Part shown: positions 30,437 to 41,489 of the stretch, one piece after another | Numbering within the stretch: the first letter of the stretch is position 1 | How the letters are laid out: the number at the start of each line of letters is the position of its first letter | From: Parvibaculum sp. | GTDB lineage: Bacteria > Pseudomonadota > Alphaproteobacteria > Parvibaculales > Parvibaculaceae | Assembly (NCBI RefSeq): GCF_030651915.1 | Contig: NZ_JAUSBV010000008.1 | Location: 310,001-374,000 of the forward strand | Length of the DNA: 64,000 bases | Reading direction: 5' to 3' | Translations under genes and position numbers: made by a program | Notes under the pieces: model-generated | What the model saw: the letters and a program-made list of their open reading frames with translations, nothing else | Database searches by the model: none | Told to the model about the DNA's origin: nothing

Positions 30437-31350
30437 GTGGCGTCCTCCACCATCCAGCTCACCAGTTCGGCGTAGGAATAGCCGGCGAGATTGGCAAGCT
30501 CCGGCACCAGCGATGTCGGCGTCATGCCGGGCTGCGTGTTGACCTCGAGCAGAATGAGTTCGCCCTTGCCGGGGCGCGTATCGTCGAAACGGAAATCGGC
30601 GCGGCTGACGCCACGGCATCCCAACGCCTTGTGCGCGGCCAGCGTCACCCGTTGCACCTCGGCATAGACGTCCGGCTCGATCGGTGCCGGAATGACGTGA
30701 CGCGAACCACCGGCCGCATATTTGGCCTCGTAGTCGTAAAAGGTCGTGTTGGCGATGATCTCGGTCACGCCAAATATCTCTTCGCCCATCACGGCGCAGG
30801 TGAGTTCGCGGCCAGCGATGTAGCGTTCCGCCATCACCTCGTCGCCGAGGTTCCAGTCGGGCGAGGTCAGCTCCGCCGGCGGCCGGTTGTCGCCCGCCCG
30901 GATGATGAACACACCGACCGACGAACCCTCGCTCACCGGTTTGATGACATAAGGCGGGTCCATCACATGGCCGAGCGCAGCCTGCGCACGCGGCACGACT
31001 ACGCTCTCGGCCACCGGCAGCCCCGCCGCGCGGAACACGGCCTTGCCGCGCTCCTTGTGCATGGCGAGCGCCGAGGCCAGCACACCCGAATGCGTGTAGG
31101 GCACGCGCAGGATTTCGAGCAGCCCCTGCACGCAGCCATCCTCGCCCCAGCGGCCATGCAGCGCATTGAACGCGACATCGGGTTTTGCCTTGAGAATCTG
31201 GTCGGCCAGATCGCGTCCGGCATCGATCTCGGTCACGTGATAACCGTGGCTCCGCAGCGCCTCGGCGCAACCCTTGCCGGTGACGAGACTGACTTCGCGC
31301 TCGGCGCTCCAGCCGCCCTTCAGGACGGCGACATGCTTGGTCGCGCTCAT
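30424..31350 (-). CDS. ddl: D-alanine--D-alanine ligase
   Basis: A 308-residue ATP-grasp enzyme making the D-Ala-D-Ala dipeptide for MurF. The conserved parts are [31 protein letters not shown], the ATP-grasp lysine region [15 protein letters not shown] and the metal-binding [13 protein letters not shown]. Its ATG overlaps the murB stop (ATGA). It is the usual DdlB position between murB and ftsQ. The 45-bp upstream frame extension lies within murB. Confidence 0.96.
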   Translation of the reverse strand: MSATKHVAVLKGGWSAEREVSLVTGKGCAEALRSHGYHVTEIDAGRDLADQILKAKPDVAFNALHGRWGEDGCVQGLLEILRVPYTHSGVLASALAMHKERGKAVFRAAGLPVAESVVVPRAQAALGHVMDPPYVIKPVSEGSSVGVFIIRAGDNRPPAELTSPDWNLGDEVMAERYIAGRELTCAVMGEEIFGVTEIIANTTFYDYEAKYAAGGSRHVIPAPIEPDVYAEVQRVTLAAHKALGCRGVSRADFRFDDTRPGKGELILLEVNTQPGMTPTSLVPELANLAGYSYAELVSWMVEDATCDR

Positions 31351-32285
31351 GCCCCGCCTCCATCGTTGCGCGTGCCGATGCGCCGGATTTCCCATTCAAG
31401 CATAACGCCGCTCTGCGCCTTGACGCGCGCGCGCACCTCTTCACCGAGATCCTCGAGGTCGGCGGCGCTGGCCGCACCTGTGTTGAGGAGAAAATTGCAA
31501 TGCAGCTCCGACACCTGCGCCCCGCCGCGCTTCAGCCCGCGGCAGCCGGCCGCGTCGATCAGCTGCCACGATTTGTGCCCATCGGGGTTCTTGAAGGTCG
31601 AACCGCCGGTGCGCGTGCGGATCGGCTGCGTCGCCTCGCGCGACGCCGTGATCTCGTCCATGCGCTTTGCGATCTCGGCCTTGTCGCCGGGCGCGCCCTG
31701 AAAGACTGCTTCGACGAAAATCAGATCGTCCGCCGCGCCGCAATGGCGGTAGCTGTATTCCATCTCGGCGTTCGACAGCACATGGCGCTTGCCCGCGCGG
31801 TCGATGGCAACCGCCTCTACCAGAACGTCTTTCGTCTCGCGCCCATAGGCGCCGCCATTCATGCGCAAGGCACCGCCGATCGAACCCGGAATGCCGCGAT
31901 AGAACTCAAGTCCGGCAATGCCCGCCTCCTGGGCGGCTCGCGCCACGGCCACATCGAGCGCCGCCGTGCCCGCGCGCAGGCGCTGGCCCGGCAACGTCTC
32001 GATCTGCGCAAAGCCCTTGCCGAGACGGATGACGACGCCCGGCACGCCGCCGTCCCGCACCAGCAGGTTGGAACCGACACCGATCACCGTCACCGTCACA
32101 TCGGCCGGACAGCCGGCAAGGAACGATGCCAGGTCGTCGGCATCCGCCGGACGGAACATGACCTCCGCCGGTCCGCCGACGCGGAACCAGGTCAGCGGCG
32201 CGAGCGGCGCATCGGCGACCAGTGCGCCGCGCACCGGCGGCAGCCGGTCGAGCAGATGGGGAAGCGAGGCGCGGGCCGCCATCAT
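31347..32285 (-). CDS. murB: UDP-N-acetylenolpyruvoylglucosamine reductase
   Basis: A 312-residue flavoenzyme reducing UDP-GlcNAc-enolpyruvate to UDP-MurNAc. The FAD-binding segment [15 protein letters not shown], the [15 protein letters not shown] loop, [18 protein letters not shown], and the catalytic serine region [20 protein letters not shown] fit a type I MurB. Two adjacent ATGs occur; the first (32285) overlaps the murC stop as ATGA and follows a strong GGGAGGAAGAA ribosome-binding site. Confidence 0.96.
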   Translation of the reverse strand: MMAARASLPHLLDRLPPVRGALVADAPLAPLTWFRVGGPAEVMFRPADADDLASFLAGCPADVTVTVIGVGSNLLVRDGGVPGVVIRLGKGFAQIETLPGQRLRAGTAALDVAVARAAQEAGIAGLEFYRGIPGSIGGALRMNGGAYGRETKDVLVEAVAIDRAGKRHVLSNAEMEYSYRHCGAADDLIFVEAVFQGAPGDKAEIAKRMDEITASREATQPIRTRTGGSTFKNPDGHKSWQLIDAAGCRGLKRGGAQVSELHCNFLLNTGAASAADLEDLGEEVRARVKAQSGVMLEWEIRRIGTRNDGGGA

Positions 32286-33721
32286 TTCTTCCTCCCGTCT
32301 CTGGCATCCGCCTTGTCGAACGCCGCCAGCTGTTCGGGCAGCGCATTGGCCCAATAGGTGATGCTGCCCGCGCCGAGGCAGACGACGAGGTCGCCGGGCT
32401 TCGCCGTATCGGCGATCAGCGCCGGCAGGGCCTCCGGCCCCTCCAGCGCCGTCACATTGCGGTGCCCGCGCGCGCGCAAGCCCTCCACCAGTGCGTCGCG
32501 ATTGGCGCCCGCGATGGGTGTCTCGCCGGCTTCGTAGACATCGGCGACGATCACGGCGTCGGCATCGTTGAAACAGGCGCAGAACTCGTCGAAGAGATTG
32601 TGCAGCCGCGTATAGCGATGCGGTTGCACCACCGCGATGACGCGCCCTTGCGTCGCCGAGCGCGCCGCCTGCAGCACAGCCGCGATCTCGACCGGGTGAT
32701 GGCCGTAATCGTCATAGATGCTGATGCCGTTCCAGTTGCCGACATAGGTGAAGCGCCGCTTGACGCCGCCAAAGCCTTCCAGCGCCGCGCGGATGCGTTC
32801 GTCGGCAATTCCCATTTGCAGCGCGACGCCGATGGCCGCAAGGCTGTTCAGCATATTGTGCGTGCCATGCATCGCCAGATGCACGCCGCCGATCTCGCGC
32901 GTCTTGCCGGTCTTGCGATCCGTGATTGTGACGTCGAAGGTGTTGAAGCCGTTTTCGACGCGCTGGTTGGTGGCGCGAATATCGGCCTGCGGATTGGTCC
33001 CGTAGGTGACAATGCGACGGTCGCGCACCCGGCCGATCAGCGCCTGCACTTCCGGATGGTCGACGCACATGACGGCGCAGCCATAGAACGGCACGTTTTC
33101 GACAAAGGCGAGGAAGGCGTCCTTGGCGGCCTCGAACGAACCGTAATAATCGAGATGTTCGGGATCGATATTGGTGACGATCGCAATCGTCGAAGGCAGC
33201 TTGACGAAAGTGCCGTCGGATTCATCCGCCTCCACCACCATCCACTCGCCGTCGCCGAGCCGCGCATTGGTGCCATAGGCATTGATGATGCCGCCATTGA
33301 TGACGGTCGGATCGAAGCCCGCGCCATCGAGGATCGCCGCCACCAGCGACGTCGTCGTCGTCTTGCCATGGGTGCCGCCGATGGCAACACAGGAGCGCAA
33401 CCGCATCAGTTCGGCCAGCATTTCGGCGCGCCTTACCACCGGCAGGAAGCGCGCCCGCGCCTCCATCAGTTCCGCATTGTCGGGTCTGATCGCCGACGAA
33501 ACGACGACGACCTGCGCCTCGGCGAGGTTCTCGGCCTTCTGGCCGATGAACACCTTGATGCCGAGCCCGGCGAGCCGCTTGACATTGGCGCTCTCGCTGA
33601 GATCGCTGCCCTGCACCGTGTAGCCGAGATTGTGCATGACTTCGGCAATGCCGCTCATGCCGATGCCGCCGATGCCGACGAAATGAATCTTGCCGATGTC
33701 GAGAGGCGCGGGACGCATCAT
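32282..33721 (-). CDS. murC: UDP-N-acetylmuramate--L-alanine ligase
   Basis: A 479-residue Mur ligase adding the first amino acid to UDP-MurNAc. The N-terminal Rossmann segment [19 protein letters not shown], the ATP loop [16 protein letters not shown] and the central [17 protein letters not shown] motif are diagnostic of MurC. Its start is an ATG-ATG pair at 33721; the first ATG overlaps the murG stop. It sits in the normal murG-murC-murB order. Confidence 0.97.
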   Translation of the reverse strand: MMRPAPLDIGKIHFVGIGGIGMSGIAEVMHNLGYTVQGSDLSESANVKRLAGLGIKVFIGQKAENLAEAQVVVVSSAIRPDNAELMEARARFLPVVRRAEMLAELMRLRSCVAIGGTHGKTTTTSLVAAILDGAGFDPTVINGGIINAYGTNARLGDGEWMVVEADESDGTFVKLPSTIAIVTNIDPEHLDYYGSFEAAKDAFLAFVENVPFYGCAVMCVDHPEVQALIGRVRDRRIVTYGTNPQADIRATNQRVENGFNTFDVTITDRKTGKTREIGGVHLAMHGTHNMLNSLAAIGVALQMGIADERIRAALEGFGGVKRRFTYVGNWNGISIYDDYGHHPVEIAAVLQAARSATQGRVIAVVQPHRYTRLHNLFDEFCACFNDADAVIVADVYEAGETPIAGANRDALVEGLRARGHRNVTALEGPEALPALIADTAKPGDLVVCLGAGSITYWANALPEQLAAFDKADARDGRKK

Positions 33722-34908
33722 GCACCTCCGGTCGCGAATTTGAGGAGGCCGGATCCGCCGGCCGTGTCGGTGGCACGGGCCGGCGCGCCAAGAGCCTGGA
33801 ATTCGCCGCGGCCGATCCGCTCAACGAGATCGGCGAGATCACGCACGGCATTGGGTTGCCCTTGCGCCTTGGCCGCGCGCGCCGCGGCCGCCAGCTGCGC
33901 CGGATCGGCAAGCAGCGAGGTCAACATCGTCGCCAGCGCCGCCGCGGTAAAATTCTTCTGCTCGATGGCCCAGGCAGCGCCCGTGCGGGCCAGCTTTTCG
34001 GCATTGGCCTTCTGGTCGTTGTCGAGCGAATGCGGCAGCGGCACCAGGATCGAGGGCCGGCCGACAATGGCCAGCTCGCTGATGGTCGATGCGCCCGACC
34101 GGCCGATCACCAGATGCGCACCCGCAAGGCGCTCCGGCATGTCGTCAAAGAAGGGGCTCAGTTCGGCGTCGACGCCGGCGGCCTCGTAAATCGCGGCGGC
34201 CCGTTCCATATCCTCGGCACGCGCCTGCTGCACCACCGACAGGCGGCGGCGCAAGGCTTCCGGAAGCTGCGCCAGCGCGTCCGGCACAACATCGCTCATC
34301 ACGCGCGCGCCCTGGCTGCCGCCAAAAACCAGCAGATGGATCGTCTCTTGCCCGGCAGGCGCCGCATAGCTCCGTCCGGCGACCGCAATCACCGCGTCGC
34401 GCACCGGATTGCCGGTCAGCACCAGCTTGCCGGCATCTTTCGGCCTCAGGAATTTCGGCGCATCGAAAGTCGAGGCGATGGCGCTGACATAAGGCGCAAC
34501 AAGACGGTTGACGCGGCCGAGAACCGCGTTCTGTTCATGCACACACACCGGAACGCCGCGCAGGATCGCGGCGGCAACCGGTGGCAGCGTCGGATAACCG
34601 CCAAAGCCGATCAACGCCGCCGGCCGGATCCGGCCGAGAATGCCGAAGGAACGAGCGACGCCCGCAAGAATGGCGGGCGCCGCCCTCACAAGACCGACCG
34701 CACCTTTGCCTGAAGGTGTTGCGGCCGGAACGGGATAAATGTCGGCATCGGGAAAAAGCCGGTCGAACCGCTGCACACGCTCATCGGTGATCAGCACGAT
34801 ACGGCGGCCGCGGCGGCGCAGTTCCTGCGCCAGCGCCTGGCCAGGAAACAAATGTCCCCCTGTGCCGCCGGCGGCAATCACGATCGGACCTTGCGGATTG
34901 CGCTTCAT
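33718..34908 (-). CDS. murG: Lipid II synthase MurG
   Basis: A 396-residue GT28 glycosyltransferase transferring GlcNAc to lipid I on the inner face of the membrane. The glycine-rich loop [20 protein letters not shown] opens the N-terminal domain; [13 protein letters not shown] and [15 protein letters not shown] are conserved, and the UDP-sugar site is in [23 protein letters not shown] 34908 overlaps the ftsW stop. The length is slightly above the typical 360 residues because of a C-terminal extension. Confidence 0.97.
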   Translation of the reverse strand: MKRNPQGPIVIAAGGTGGHLFPGQALAQELRRRGRRIVLITDERVQRFDRLFPDADIYPVPAATPSGKGAVGLVRAAPAILAGVARSFGILGRIRPAALIGFGGYPTLPPVAAAILRGVPVCVHEQNAVLGRVNRLVAPYVSAIASTFDAPKFLRPKDAGKLVLTGNPVRDAVIAVAGRSYAAPAGQETIHLLVFGGSQGARVMSDVVPDALAQLPEALRRRLSVVQQARAEDMERAAAIYEAAGVDAELSPFFDDMPERLAGAHLVIGRSGASTISELAIVGRPSILVPLPHSLDNDQKANAEKLARTGAAWAIEQKNFTAAALATMLTSLLADPAQLAAAARAAKAQGQPNAVRDLADLVERIGRGEFQALGAPARATDTAGGSGLLKFATGGA

Positions 34909-36053
34909 GCCTGCGCCCTCCGCTCGCCGGGCGGCGCCACATTGCTGCCGGCACGGCGCCGTGTCAGTGCCAGCAGCATGCCCATCGCAAGCGCAAGCGC
35001 CAGCAGCGACGAACCGCCATAGGAAATGAACGGCAGCGTCATGCCTTTGGCCGGTACGAGGTTGAGATTGACCGCCATATTGATGAGTGCCTGCACGCCG
35101 AACATCGCAACCAGCCCGCATGTTGCGAACTGCACGAAGAGATCGCGCTCCTCGGCGGCCCGCCTCATGGGCCGCACCACGATGAAGGCAAAAAGCCCGA
35201 TGATCATCAATCCGACAACGACGCCGAACTCTTCGGCCGCGACCGCAAAGATAAAATCGGTATGAGCGTCCGGAAGAATACGCTTCACCTCGCCCTCGCC
35301 CGGTCCGCGGCCGAAAAAGCCGGCGGCATGAAAGGCATCGAGTGCGCGGTCGATCTGGTAGGTGTCGCCCGACTCCGGATTGAGAAAGCGATCCACGCGG
35401 CTGGCGACATGCGGCATCAACGTATAGGCGCAGATGACGCCGGCCAGCGCCACCGCGGCGAGAGAACCGATCCAGCTCCATGAAAGCCCGGCCATGAAGA
35501 ACATCGCGCCGAAGACCATCGTCACCAGCATCAGCTGCCCGAAATCGGGTTGCAGCGCCAGCACACCTACAACGGTCGCATAGAGCACCAGCGCGAGAGC
35601 GGTGCCGGGAATGCCGGGGTTGCGCTGTGCTTCTGCAAAGAGCCAGGCGACGAGCACGACGAAGGCCGGCTTGACGAATTCCGATGGTTGAATGGCGAAA
35701 GGTCCGATCTGCAGCCAGCGATGCGCACCTTTCACTTCCGGTCCGATGAAAAGCGTCAGCACCATCAGCACCAGCGCGCCGACAAAAACCAGCGCCGCCA
35801 GGCGTCGCACCTGCCGCACATTGAGCAGCGACACGCCGATCATCACCGCAAGCGCCGGCAGGAAAAACAGCATCTGCCGATAAACAAAATGGAATGGCGG
35901 CAGGTTGATGCGCATGGCGACCGCGGGGCTCGCCGCCAGCGCCAGAACGCCGCCCAGAACCATCAGGCACACAAGGCAGAGCAACGTCCATTTGTCGACG
36001 GTCCACCACCATTCGGCGATCAGGCTGCGGTTGGTGCGCGCAAGACGGATCAT
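34905..36053 (-). CDS. ftsW: Lipid II polymerase FtsW
   Basis: A 382-residue SEDS-family septal peptidoglycan glycosyltransferase. About ten transmembrane helices are visible. The conserved SEDS segments are VKGAHRWLQIGPFAIQPSEF, the catalytic-loop region, and INMAVNLNLVPAKGMTLPFI followed by SYGGSS. It should work with FtsI encoded upstream in the cluster. ATG 36053 overlaps the murD stop; an upstream frame to 36242 is inside murD. Confidence 0.96.
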   Translation of the reverse strand: MIRLARTNRSLIAEWWWTVDKWTLLCLVCLMVLGGVLALAASPAVAMRINLPPFHFVYRQMLFFLPALAVMIGVSLLNVRQVRRLAALVFVGALVLMVLTLFIGPEVKGAHRWLQIGPFAIQPSEFVKPAFVVLVAWLFAEAQRNPGIPGTALALVLYATVVGVLALQPDFGQLMLVTMVFGAMFFMAGLSWSWIGSLAAVALAGVICAYTLMPHVASRVDRFLNPESGDTYQIDRALDAFHAAGFFGRGPGEGEVKRILPDAHTDFIFAVAAEEFGVVVGLMIIGLFAFIVVRPMRRAAEERDLFVQFATCGLVAMFGVQALINMAVNLNLVPAKGMTLPFISYGGSSLLALALAMGMLLALTRRRAGSNVAPPGERRAQA

Positions 36054-37459
36054 GCGGCGGCTCCTCCCGTTTCGGCGAGCACACGCTGCACTTCGCGGCG
36101 AAACAGATCGCCGCGCTCTTCGAAATTCCGGAACTGGTCGAACGAGGCGCAGGCCGGCGAGAGCATCACGACGCGCATCTCGGCCTCGTTCGCCATCGCG
36201 TCCCGCGTCGCCGCTTCGATGGCGCGCGGCAGCGTTCCGCATTGCAGATAGTCGACCTTGCCATCAAGCGTCCGGGCGAAATTCGCCGCGGCATCGCCGA
36301 TCAGATAGGCGCGGACAACATGCGGGAAGAGGCGTTCGAGGCTTTCGATGCCGCCTTCCTTGGCCTTGCCCCCGGCGATCCAGAAAATCGTCCGGTAGGC
36401 GCCAAGCGCTTTCGAAGCGGCATCGGCATTGGTCGCCTTGCTGTCATTGACGAAGCGGACGCCGTCGCGCTCCGCGACGATTTCCATGCGATGTGCGAGA
36501 CCGGGAAAACTCTCGAAAGCGGCGAAAATCTTCTCGCGTGTGTAGCCAAGCGCCCGGCCTGCCGCATAGGCCGCCGCGGCGTTCTGCCAGTTATGCGCAC
36601 CAGCCAGTGTGCGCATCTCTTTCAGGTCGCCGGCCTTGACCGCCTGTGTGCCGGCATTGTCGTAGAGCGTGCCGTCGATCGCATAGACGCCGCGTCCCAC
36701 CGTCTTGCCGACCGAAATCGGCACCACCTTCGCCAGACGCCGCGCGCCGACCCGGGTGCAGATGTCCTGCGACAGCGCGTCGTCGACGCTGATAATCGCC
36801 GTGTCGCCTTCTGTTTGATTTTCGAAGAGCCGCGCCTTGACGGCCGCGTAATGTTCGAGCGTCCCGTGCCGGTCGATGTGATCGGGCGTGATATTGAGCA
36901 ACACGGCAACTTGCGGCGCAAGGCTCGGCGCAAGGTCGATCTGGTAGGACGACACCTCGATCACATAGACGGTTGCCGGAGTCGGCGCTTCGAGTTCGAG
37001 TACCGCCTTGCCGATATTGCCGCCGACCTGTGCCTCGCCGCCGCAACGCCGGATCATGTGACCGATCAGCGCCGTCGTCGTCGATTTGCCATTGGTGCCG
37101 GTGATCGCAACGATCTTGGCCCCCGTGCCGCTCGCTGTCACGGCGCGCTGGAAAAGCTCGATATCGCCGATGATCTTGACGCCGGCCGTTTGCGCCGCCA
37201 GTGCGGCCGGATGCGGCTCGGGATGGGTCAGCGGCACGCCGGGGCTGAGCGCCAGCGCGGCGATTTCCGCCCAGGGCCAGTCTCTCATGTCGACGACGTT
37301 GAAGCCTGCAACCGCTGCTTCGGCACGTTTCGCGTCGGCATCGTCCCAGGCCAGCACCGTCGCCCCGCCGGCTTCGAGCGCGCGCACGGTCGCAAGGCCC
37401 GACGTACCGAGCCCGAACACCGCCACCTTGCGCTTTGCGAAACCGGTCGCTGCGATCAT
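36050..37459 (-). CDS. murD: UDP-N-acetylmuramoylalanine--D-glutamate ligase
   Basis: A 469-residue Mur ligase adding D-Glu to UDP-MurNAc-L-Ala. It shows KVAVFGLGTSGLATVRALEA at the N-terminus, the P-loop GTNGKSTTTALIGHMI, VSSYQIDL in the middle domain and VNDSKATNADAASKAL in the C-terminal domain. Only 4 bp separate it from mraY, and its stop overlaps ftsW (ATGA). Confidence 0.97.
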   Translation of the reverse strand: MIAATGFAKRKVAVFGLGTSGLATVRALEAGGATVLAWDDADAKRAEAAVAGFNVVDMRDWPWAEIAALALSPGVPLTHPEPHPAALAAQTAGVKIIGDIELFQRAVTASGTGAKIVAITGTNGKSTTTALIGHMIRRCGGEAQVGGNIGKAVLELEAPTPATVYVIEVSSYQIDLAPSLAPQVAVLLNITPDHIDRHGTLEHYAAVKARLFENQTEGDTAIISVDDALSQDICTRVGARRLAKVVPISVGKTVGRGVYAIDGTLYDNAGTQAVKAGDLKEMRTLAGAHNWQNAAAAYAAGRALGYTREKIFAAFESFPGLAHRMEIVAERDGVRFVNDSKATNADAASKALGAYRTIFWIAGGKAKEGGIESLERLFPHVVRAYLIGDAAANFARTLDGKVDYLQCGTLPRAIEAATRDAMANEAEMRVVMLSPACASFDQFRNFEERGDLFRREVQRVLAETGGAAA

Positions 37460-37463
37460 CCCC

Positions 37464-38552
37464 TCACCTCAACTTCAAGGTTGCGAGGCCGGCCATGGCA
37501 AGCACGACCGAGATGATCCAGAAGCGGACGACGATGGTCGGTTCCGCCCAGCCCTTCTGTTCGAAATGATGATGCAGCGGCGCCATGCGGAAAACGCGCT
37601 TGCCGGTCAGCTTGAACGAGACGACCTGGACGATGACCGACACCGCTTCGAGGACGAAAAGCCCGCCGATGATGGCCAGCACCAGCTCATGCTTGGCCGC
37701 CACTGCGATTACGCCGAGCGCCGCGCCGAGCGCCAGCGAGCCCGTGTCGCCCATGAACACCATGGCCGGCGGCGCGTTGTACCAGAGGAAGCCGAGCCCG
37801 GCCCCGATAAGCGCCCCGCAAACGATCGCAAGCTCGCCCGTGCCCGGAACGAAATGCACTTGCAGATAGTCGGCGAAAACGGCATTGCCGACCAGATAGA
37901 CGATGAGGCCGAACGCCGCCGCCGCGATCATCACCGGCACGATGGCGAGCCCGTCGAGCCCGTCGGTCAGGTTGACCGCGTTTGACGAGCCCACGATCAC
38001 GAGCGCTCCGAACACGAAGAAGAAGCCGCCGAGCTGCAGCAGCACGCCCTTGAAGAACGGAACCGTCAACGCCGTCTGCAATGGCTCGTTGGCAACCAGC
38101 ACCAGTGCCCACATGGCCGCAATCGCGATAATGAATTCGAAGAACAGCTTCACCCGTCCCGGCACGCCTTTTGGCGAAATCTTCGACACCTTGAGATAGT
38201 CGTCGGCAAAGCCCACCGCGCCGAAGCCGAGCGTCACGAGAAGCACGATCCACACATATTTGTTGGAAAGGTCGGCCCACAGCAGCACCGCCGGCACCAG
38301 GCCGACGAGAATGAGAAACCCGCCCATGGTCGGCGTGCCCTGCTTCTGCACGATATGCGTCTGCGGTCCGTCCTCGCGGATCGGCTGACCGCGCCGCTGC
38401 CGCGACTTCAAGAGCGCGATGATGCGCGGTCCGAACAGGAAGCTGATCAGGAGTGCTGTCAGCGTTGCCCCGCCGGTGCGGAACGTGATGTAGCGAAACA
38501 CGTTGAGCGCGGGATACTCACCGGCCATGCCTCCGAGAAGATCGTACAGCAT
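37464..38552 (-). CDS. mraY: Phospho-N-acetylmuramoyl-pentapeptide transferase
   Basis: A 362-residue polytopic membrane enzyme making lipid I from UDP-MurNAc-pentapeptide and undecaprenyl phosphate. About ten helices are present. Catalytic motifs: [11 protein letters not shown] with the Asp pair, [14 protein letters not shown], and [15 protein letters not shown] with the HHH motif; [17 protein letters not shown] is also conserved. It starts 3 bp after the murF stop and is co-transcribed. Confidence 0.98.
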   Translation of the reverse strand: MLYDLLGGMAGEYPALNVFRYITFRTGGATLTALLISFLFGPRIIALLKSRQRRGQPIREDGPQTHIVQKQGTPTMGGFLILVGLVPAVLLWADLSNKYVWIVLLVTLGFGAVGFADDYLKVSKISPKGVPGRVKLFFEFIIAIAAMWALVLVANEPLQTALTVPFFKGVLLQLGGFFFVFGALVIVGSSNAVNLTDGLDGLAIVPVMIAAAAFGLIVYLVGNAVFADYLQVHFVPGTGELAIVCGALIGAGLGFLWYNAPPAMVFMGDTGSLALGAALGVIAVAAKHELVLAIIGGLFVLEAVSVIVQVVSFKLTGKRVFRMAPLHHHFEQKGWAEPTIVVRFWIISVVLAMAGLATLKLR

Positions 38553-38555
38553 CCT

Positions 38556-39992
38556 CTATGCCCCCCTGTTGCGCCGCAGGCTGGCGCCGTCATCGTCGCC
38601 CATCCCCAGCAGCATCTCGACCAGCGGCCCCATCCGCGAACCGAGAGAACCCTTGACCATTACGACATCGCCGGGACGGATCGCGTCGCGCAGCAGCGGC
38701 GCCAACACGTCGGACGTCTCGGCATAACCGCCCTGCACCGTTGTCGGCAGCGCCTTGAACAGCTCGCGCATATGCGGCCCGCAGGCGAAGACGAGGCCGA
38801 TCCCCGCCGCAGCGATATCCCCGGCGAGCTCGCGATGCATGGCAATCGAGTCGTCGCCAAGTTCCAGCATGTCGCCCATGACCGCGATGCGCCGGCCGCT
38901 TCCCGCCGGACTGGACTGGCCGAGCGCCGCAAGCGCGGCGCGCATCGAAGCCGGATTGGCGTTGTAGCTTTCGTCGATCACCGTGAAGTCGCCCAGCGGC
39001 GCCGACACGACATGCCGTTCGCCCCGCCCCTTTGGCGCCTTGAGCTGCGCCATCGCGAGCGCCGCCAGCGCCAGATCGGCGTCGAGCGCCTGCACACAGG
39101 CCAGCACCGCGAGACTGTTCATCGCAATATGGCGCCCCGGCACGGCAAGCTTGTAGGTGACCTTCTGACCGCAGATCGTCGCCGACACGCAGGAACAGCT
39201 TTCGTTGAGCGCCACCTTGTCGAGACGCGCATCGGCATCCGCATGCGCGCCGAACGAAATGATCCGCGCCGCGCCGCGCGCTTCGGCGCGCGCCCGGAGC
39301 CGCGCATAATGCGGATTGTCGCGGTTGAGGATGGCGACCCCGCCTTCCTGCAGCCCGTCGAAAATCTCGGCCTTTGCATCTGCGATCTCCTCGACCGAAT
39401 TGAAGAAGGCCAGATGCACAGCCTCAACCGTCGTGATCAGCGCGACAAAGGGTTCGACCAGCTTCGACAGCGGCGTGATTTCGCCGGGATGGTTCATCCC
39501 GACTTCAAAAATGCCGAAGCGCGTATCGGCGGGCATTCGCGCCAGCGACAGCGGCACGCCCCAGAGATTGTTATAGGACGCCGCCGAGGCATGGGTCGCA
39601 CCCTGCTCGGACAGCACGAAGTGTAACGCTTCCTTGGTGCCGGTCTTGCCGACGCTCCCGGTCACGGCGACGATGCCGGCACGCGCCCGCCGCCGCGCCG
39701 CGCGGCCAAGCGCATTCAGCGCGGCCAGCGTATCGGCAACGATGACGAGCGGCCCCGCCGCACGCATCTTGTCTGTCGGCTTCGACACGATGGCCGCCGC
39801 CGCGCCTTTGGCGAAGGCGCTTTCGACAAACACATGTCCATCCGAATTCTCGCCCGAAATGGCGACGAAGAGATCGCCCGGCTGCAGTGTCCGGCTGTCG
39901 ATCGAAACGCCGCTGGCCGCCCAACGCGCACCCTCGGCCTTGCCGCCGGTTGCCGCGATTGTTTCCTCTTGCGTCCACAACGGTGTTGTCAT
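38556..39992 (-). CDS. murF: UDP-MurNAc-tripeptide--D-alanyl-D-alanine ligase
   Basis: A 478-residue Mur ligase adding D-Ala-D-Ala. The ATP loop is GSVGKTGTKEALHFVLSEQG, in which GKTGTKE is the MurF version; FGIFEVGMNHPGEI and VIDESYNANPASMRAAL are MurF-specific. Its ATG overlaps the murE stop. Together with murE, murD, murC and ddl it completes cytoplasmic pentapeptide synthesis. Confidence 0.97.
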   Translation of the reverse strand: MTTPLWTQEETIAATGGKAEGARWAASGVSIDSRTLQPGDLFVAISGENSDGHVFVESAFAKGAAAAIVSKPTDKMRAAGPLVIVADTLAALNALGRAARRRARAGIVAVTGSVGKTGTKEALHFVLSEQGATHASAASYNNLWGVPLSLARMPADTRFGIFEVGMNHPGEITPLSKLVEPFVALITTVEAVHLAFFNSVEEIADAKAEIFDGLQEGGVAILNRDNPHYARLRARAEARGAARIISFGAHADADARLDKVALNESCSCVSATICGQKVTYKLAVPGRHIAMNSLAVLACVQALDADLALAALAMAQLKAPKGRGERHVVSAPLGDFTVIDESYNANPASMRAALAALGQSSPAGSGRRIAVMGDMLELGDDSIAMHRELAGDIAAAGIGLVFACGPHMRELFKALPTTVQGGYAETSDVLAPLLRDAIRPGDVVMVKGSLGSRMGPLVEMLLGMGDDDGASLRRNRGA

Positions 39993-41458
39993 GCGCCACC
40001 GCCGATCTTCCGTGCCGCCGCTGCAATGGCGTCGTGATCAGAGAACGGGATCGTCCGGTCACCGACGATCTGCCCCGTCTCATGTCCCTTGCCGGCCACG
40101 ACCAGCACATCGCCTGCGCGGAGGGCCCGCATTGCCGTTTCGATCGCCTGGGCCCGGTCGCCGATTTCGGTGGCACCGGGGCAGCCCTTCATGATCGCTG
40201 CGCGAATGGCGCCGGCATCCTCGCTGCGCGGATTGTCGTCGGTGACATAAACCTGGTCGGCGAGACGCGCCGCGATCTCGCCCATCTGCGGACGCTTGCC
40301 GGCATCGCGATCGCCGCCGCAGCCGAAAACGACGGCCAGCCTGTCTTCAGCATGCGGCCGCATCGCGTCGAGCGCATTCTCAAGCGCATCCGGTGTATGT
40401 GCGTAATCTATATAGACGGCCGCACCCGACGGCAGATGGGCGGCTTCTTCCATGCGGCCGCGCGCGCCCTTGAGGTTCTCGAGTGCCTTGAAGACCTTGG
40501 CCGCGATGCCTCCGCAGCCGATGACAAGGCCGGCGGCGACCAGCGCATTTGACGCCTGGAAGGTCCCAACCAGCGGAAGCTGTACTTCATAGTTCGCGCC
40601 GCCATGCACCAGCTCCAGCGTCTGGCCCCGTGCCGTCGGCCGCGCTGCGACGAGGCAAATGCCGCGTCCCTTGCGTCCGACCGAGATGATCCGGTGCCCG
40701 CGCGCCCAGCACAGCGCCTCAAGTTCGGCGGCCTGCGCACCGTCGGCATTGATGACGGCGACGCCGCCCGGCCCCATCACCTCGCCGAACAGGCGCATCT
40801 TCGCATAGAGGTAATCGTCGAAGCTGGTGTGATAGTCCATATGATCGCGCGTGATATTGGTAAACCCGGCCGCGGCCAGCCGCACCCCATCGAGGCGGTA
40901 CTGCGCAAGCCCATGGCTCGACGCCTCCATCGCAAGATGCGTCACACCTTCATCTGCCAGTGCCGCAAGCTCAGCCTGCAGGGCGACCGGATCGGGCGTC
41001 GTAAAGCCCAGCGGCCGCTCGCCCTTCGGGCTTTCGACACCCAGCGTCCCGAGACTGGCTGCCGGCTCGCCGAGTGCCGCCCAGATCTGCCGCACGAAAG
41101 TCGCGACCGATGTTTTGCCGTTGGTCCCCGTTACCGCCGCGACGATCTCCGGCTGCTTGCCGAAAAACCGCGCCGCCATCAACGCAAGACGTCGGCGCGG
41201 ATTACGGTCGGCGATCACCGGCACACGCGCCTTGATCCCGGCTCCTTGCGGCACGAGCAACGCCACTGCCCCTTGTTCCAGCGCCTGCGGAATGAAGCGC
41301 GTACCGTCGAGCTTGGTGCCGGGAAGGGCCGCGAACAGAAATCCGGGTCTGACCGCGCGGCTGTCCGCGGTCAGGCCAAGGATCTCCGTGGCACCCCCTT
41401 CCGGGAGCGCCGGGAGGTCCGACCCCATTAACGCCGCAAGCTGCATATCTCCCAACAT
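39989..41458 (-). CDS. murE: UDP-MurNAc-tripeptide synthetase, meso-DAP adding
   Basis: A 489-residue Mur ligase adding the third stem residue. The P-loop is TGTNGKTSVATFVRQI. The motif DDNPRSED contains the DNPR signature that selects meso-diaminopimelate, so this species has Gram-negative type peptidoglycan. ATG 41458 (MLGDMQLAAL) is preferred; a second ATG four codons on is possible but a GGAG lies too close to it. The gene begins 31 bp after ftsI, the largest gap from mraZ to ftsA. Confidence 0.95.
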   Translation of the reverse strand: MLGDMQLAALMGSDLPALPEGGATEILGLTADSRAVRPGFLFAALPGTKLDGTRFIPQALEQGAVALLVPQGAGIKARVPVIADRNPRRRLALMAARFFGKQPEIVAAVTGTNGKTSVATFVRQIWAALGEPAASLGTLGVESPKGERPLGFTTPDPVALQAELAALADEGVTHLAMEASSHGLAQYRLDGVRLAAAGFTNITRDHMDYHTSFDDYLYAKMRLFGEVMGPGGVAVINADGAQAAELEALCWARGHRIISVGRKGRGICLVAARPTARGQTLELVHGGANYEVQLPLVGTFQASNALVAAGLVIGCGGIAAKVFKALENLKGARGRMEEAAHLPSGAAVYIDYAHTPDALENALDAMRPHAEDRLAVVFGCGGDRDAGKRPQMGEIAARLADQVYVTDDNPRSEDAGAIRAAIMKGCPGATEIGDRAQAIETAMRALRAGDVLVVAGKGHETGQIVGDRTIPFSDHDAIAAAARKIGGGA

Positions 41459-41489
41459 TCTCGTTCGCCGTAAACTCACACGCCCGTCG

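Noticed and set aside
29429-31477. 682-codon frame ending in FtsQ
   Set aside because: The part beyond 30436 is an alternative frame of ddl; FtsQ starts at 30436 with the normal cytoplasmic segment.
33718-36084. 788-codon frame ending in MurG, suggesting an FtsW-MurG fusion
   Set aside because: The N-terminal half is out of frame with the real ftsW gene (34905-36053), which has its own complete SEDS sequence.
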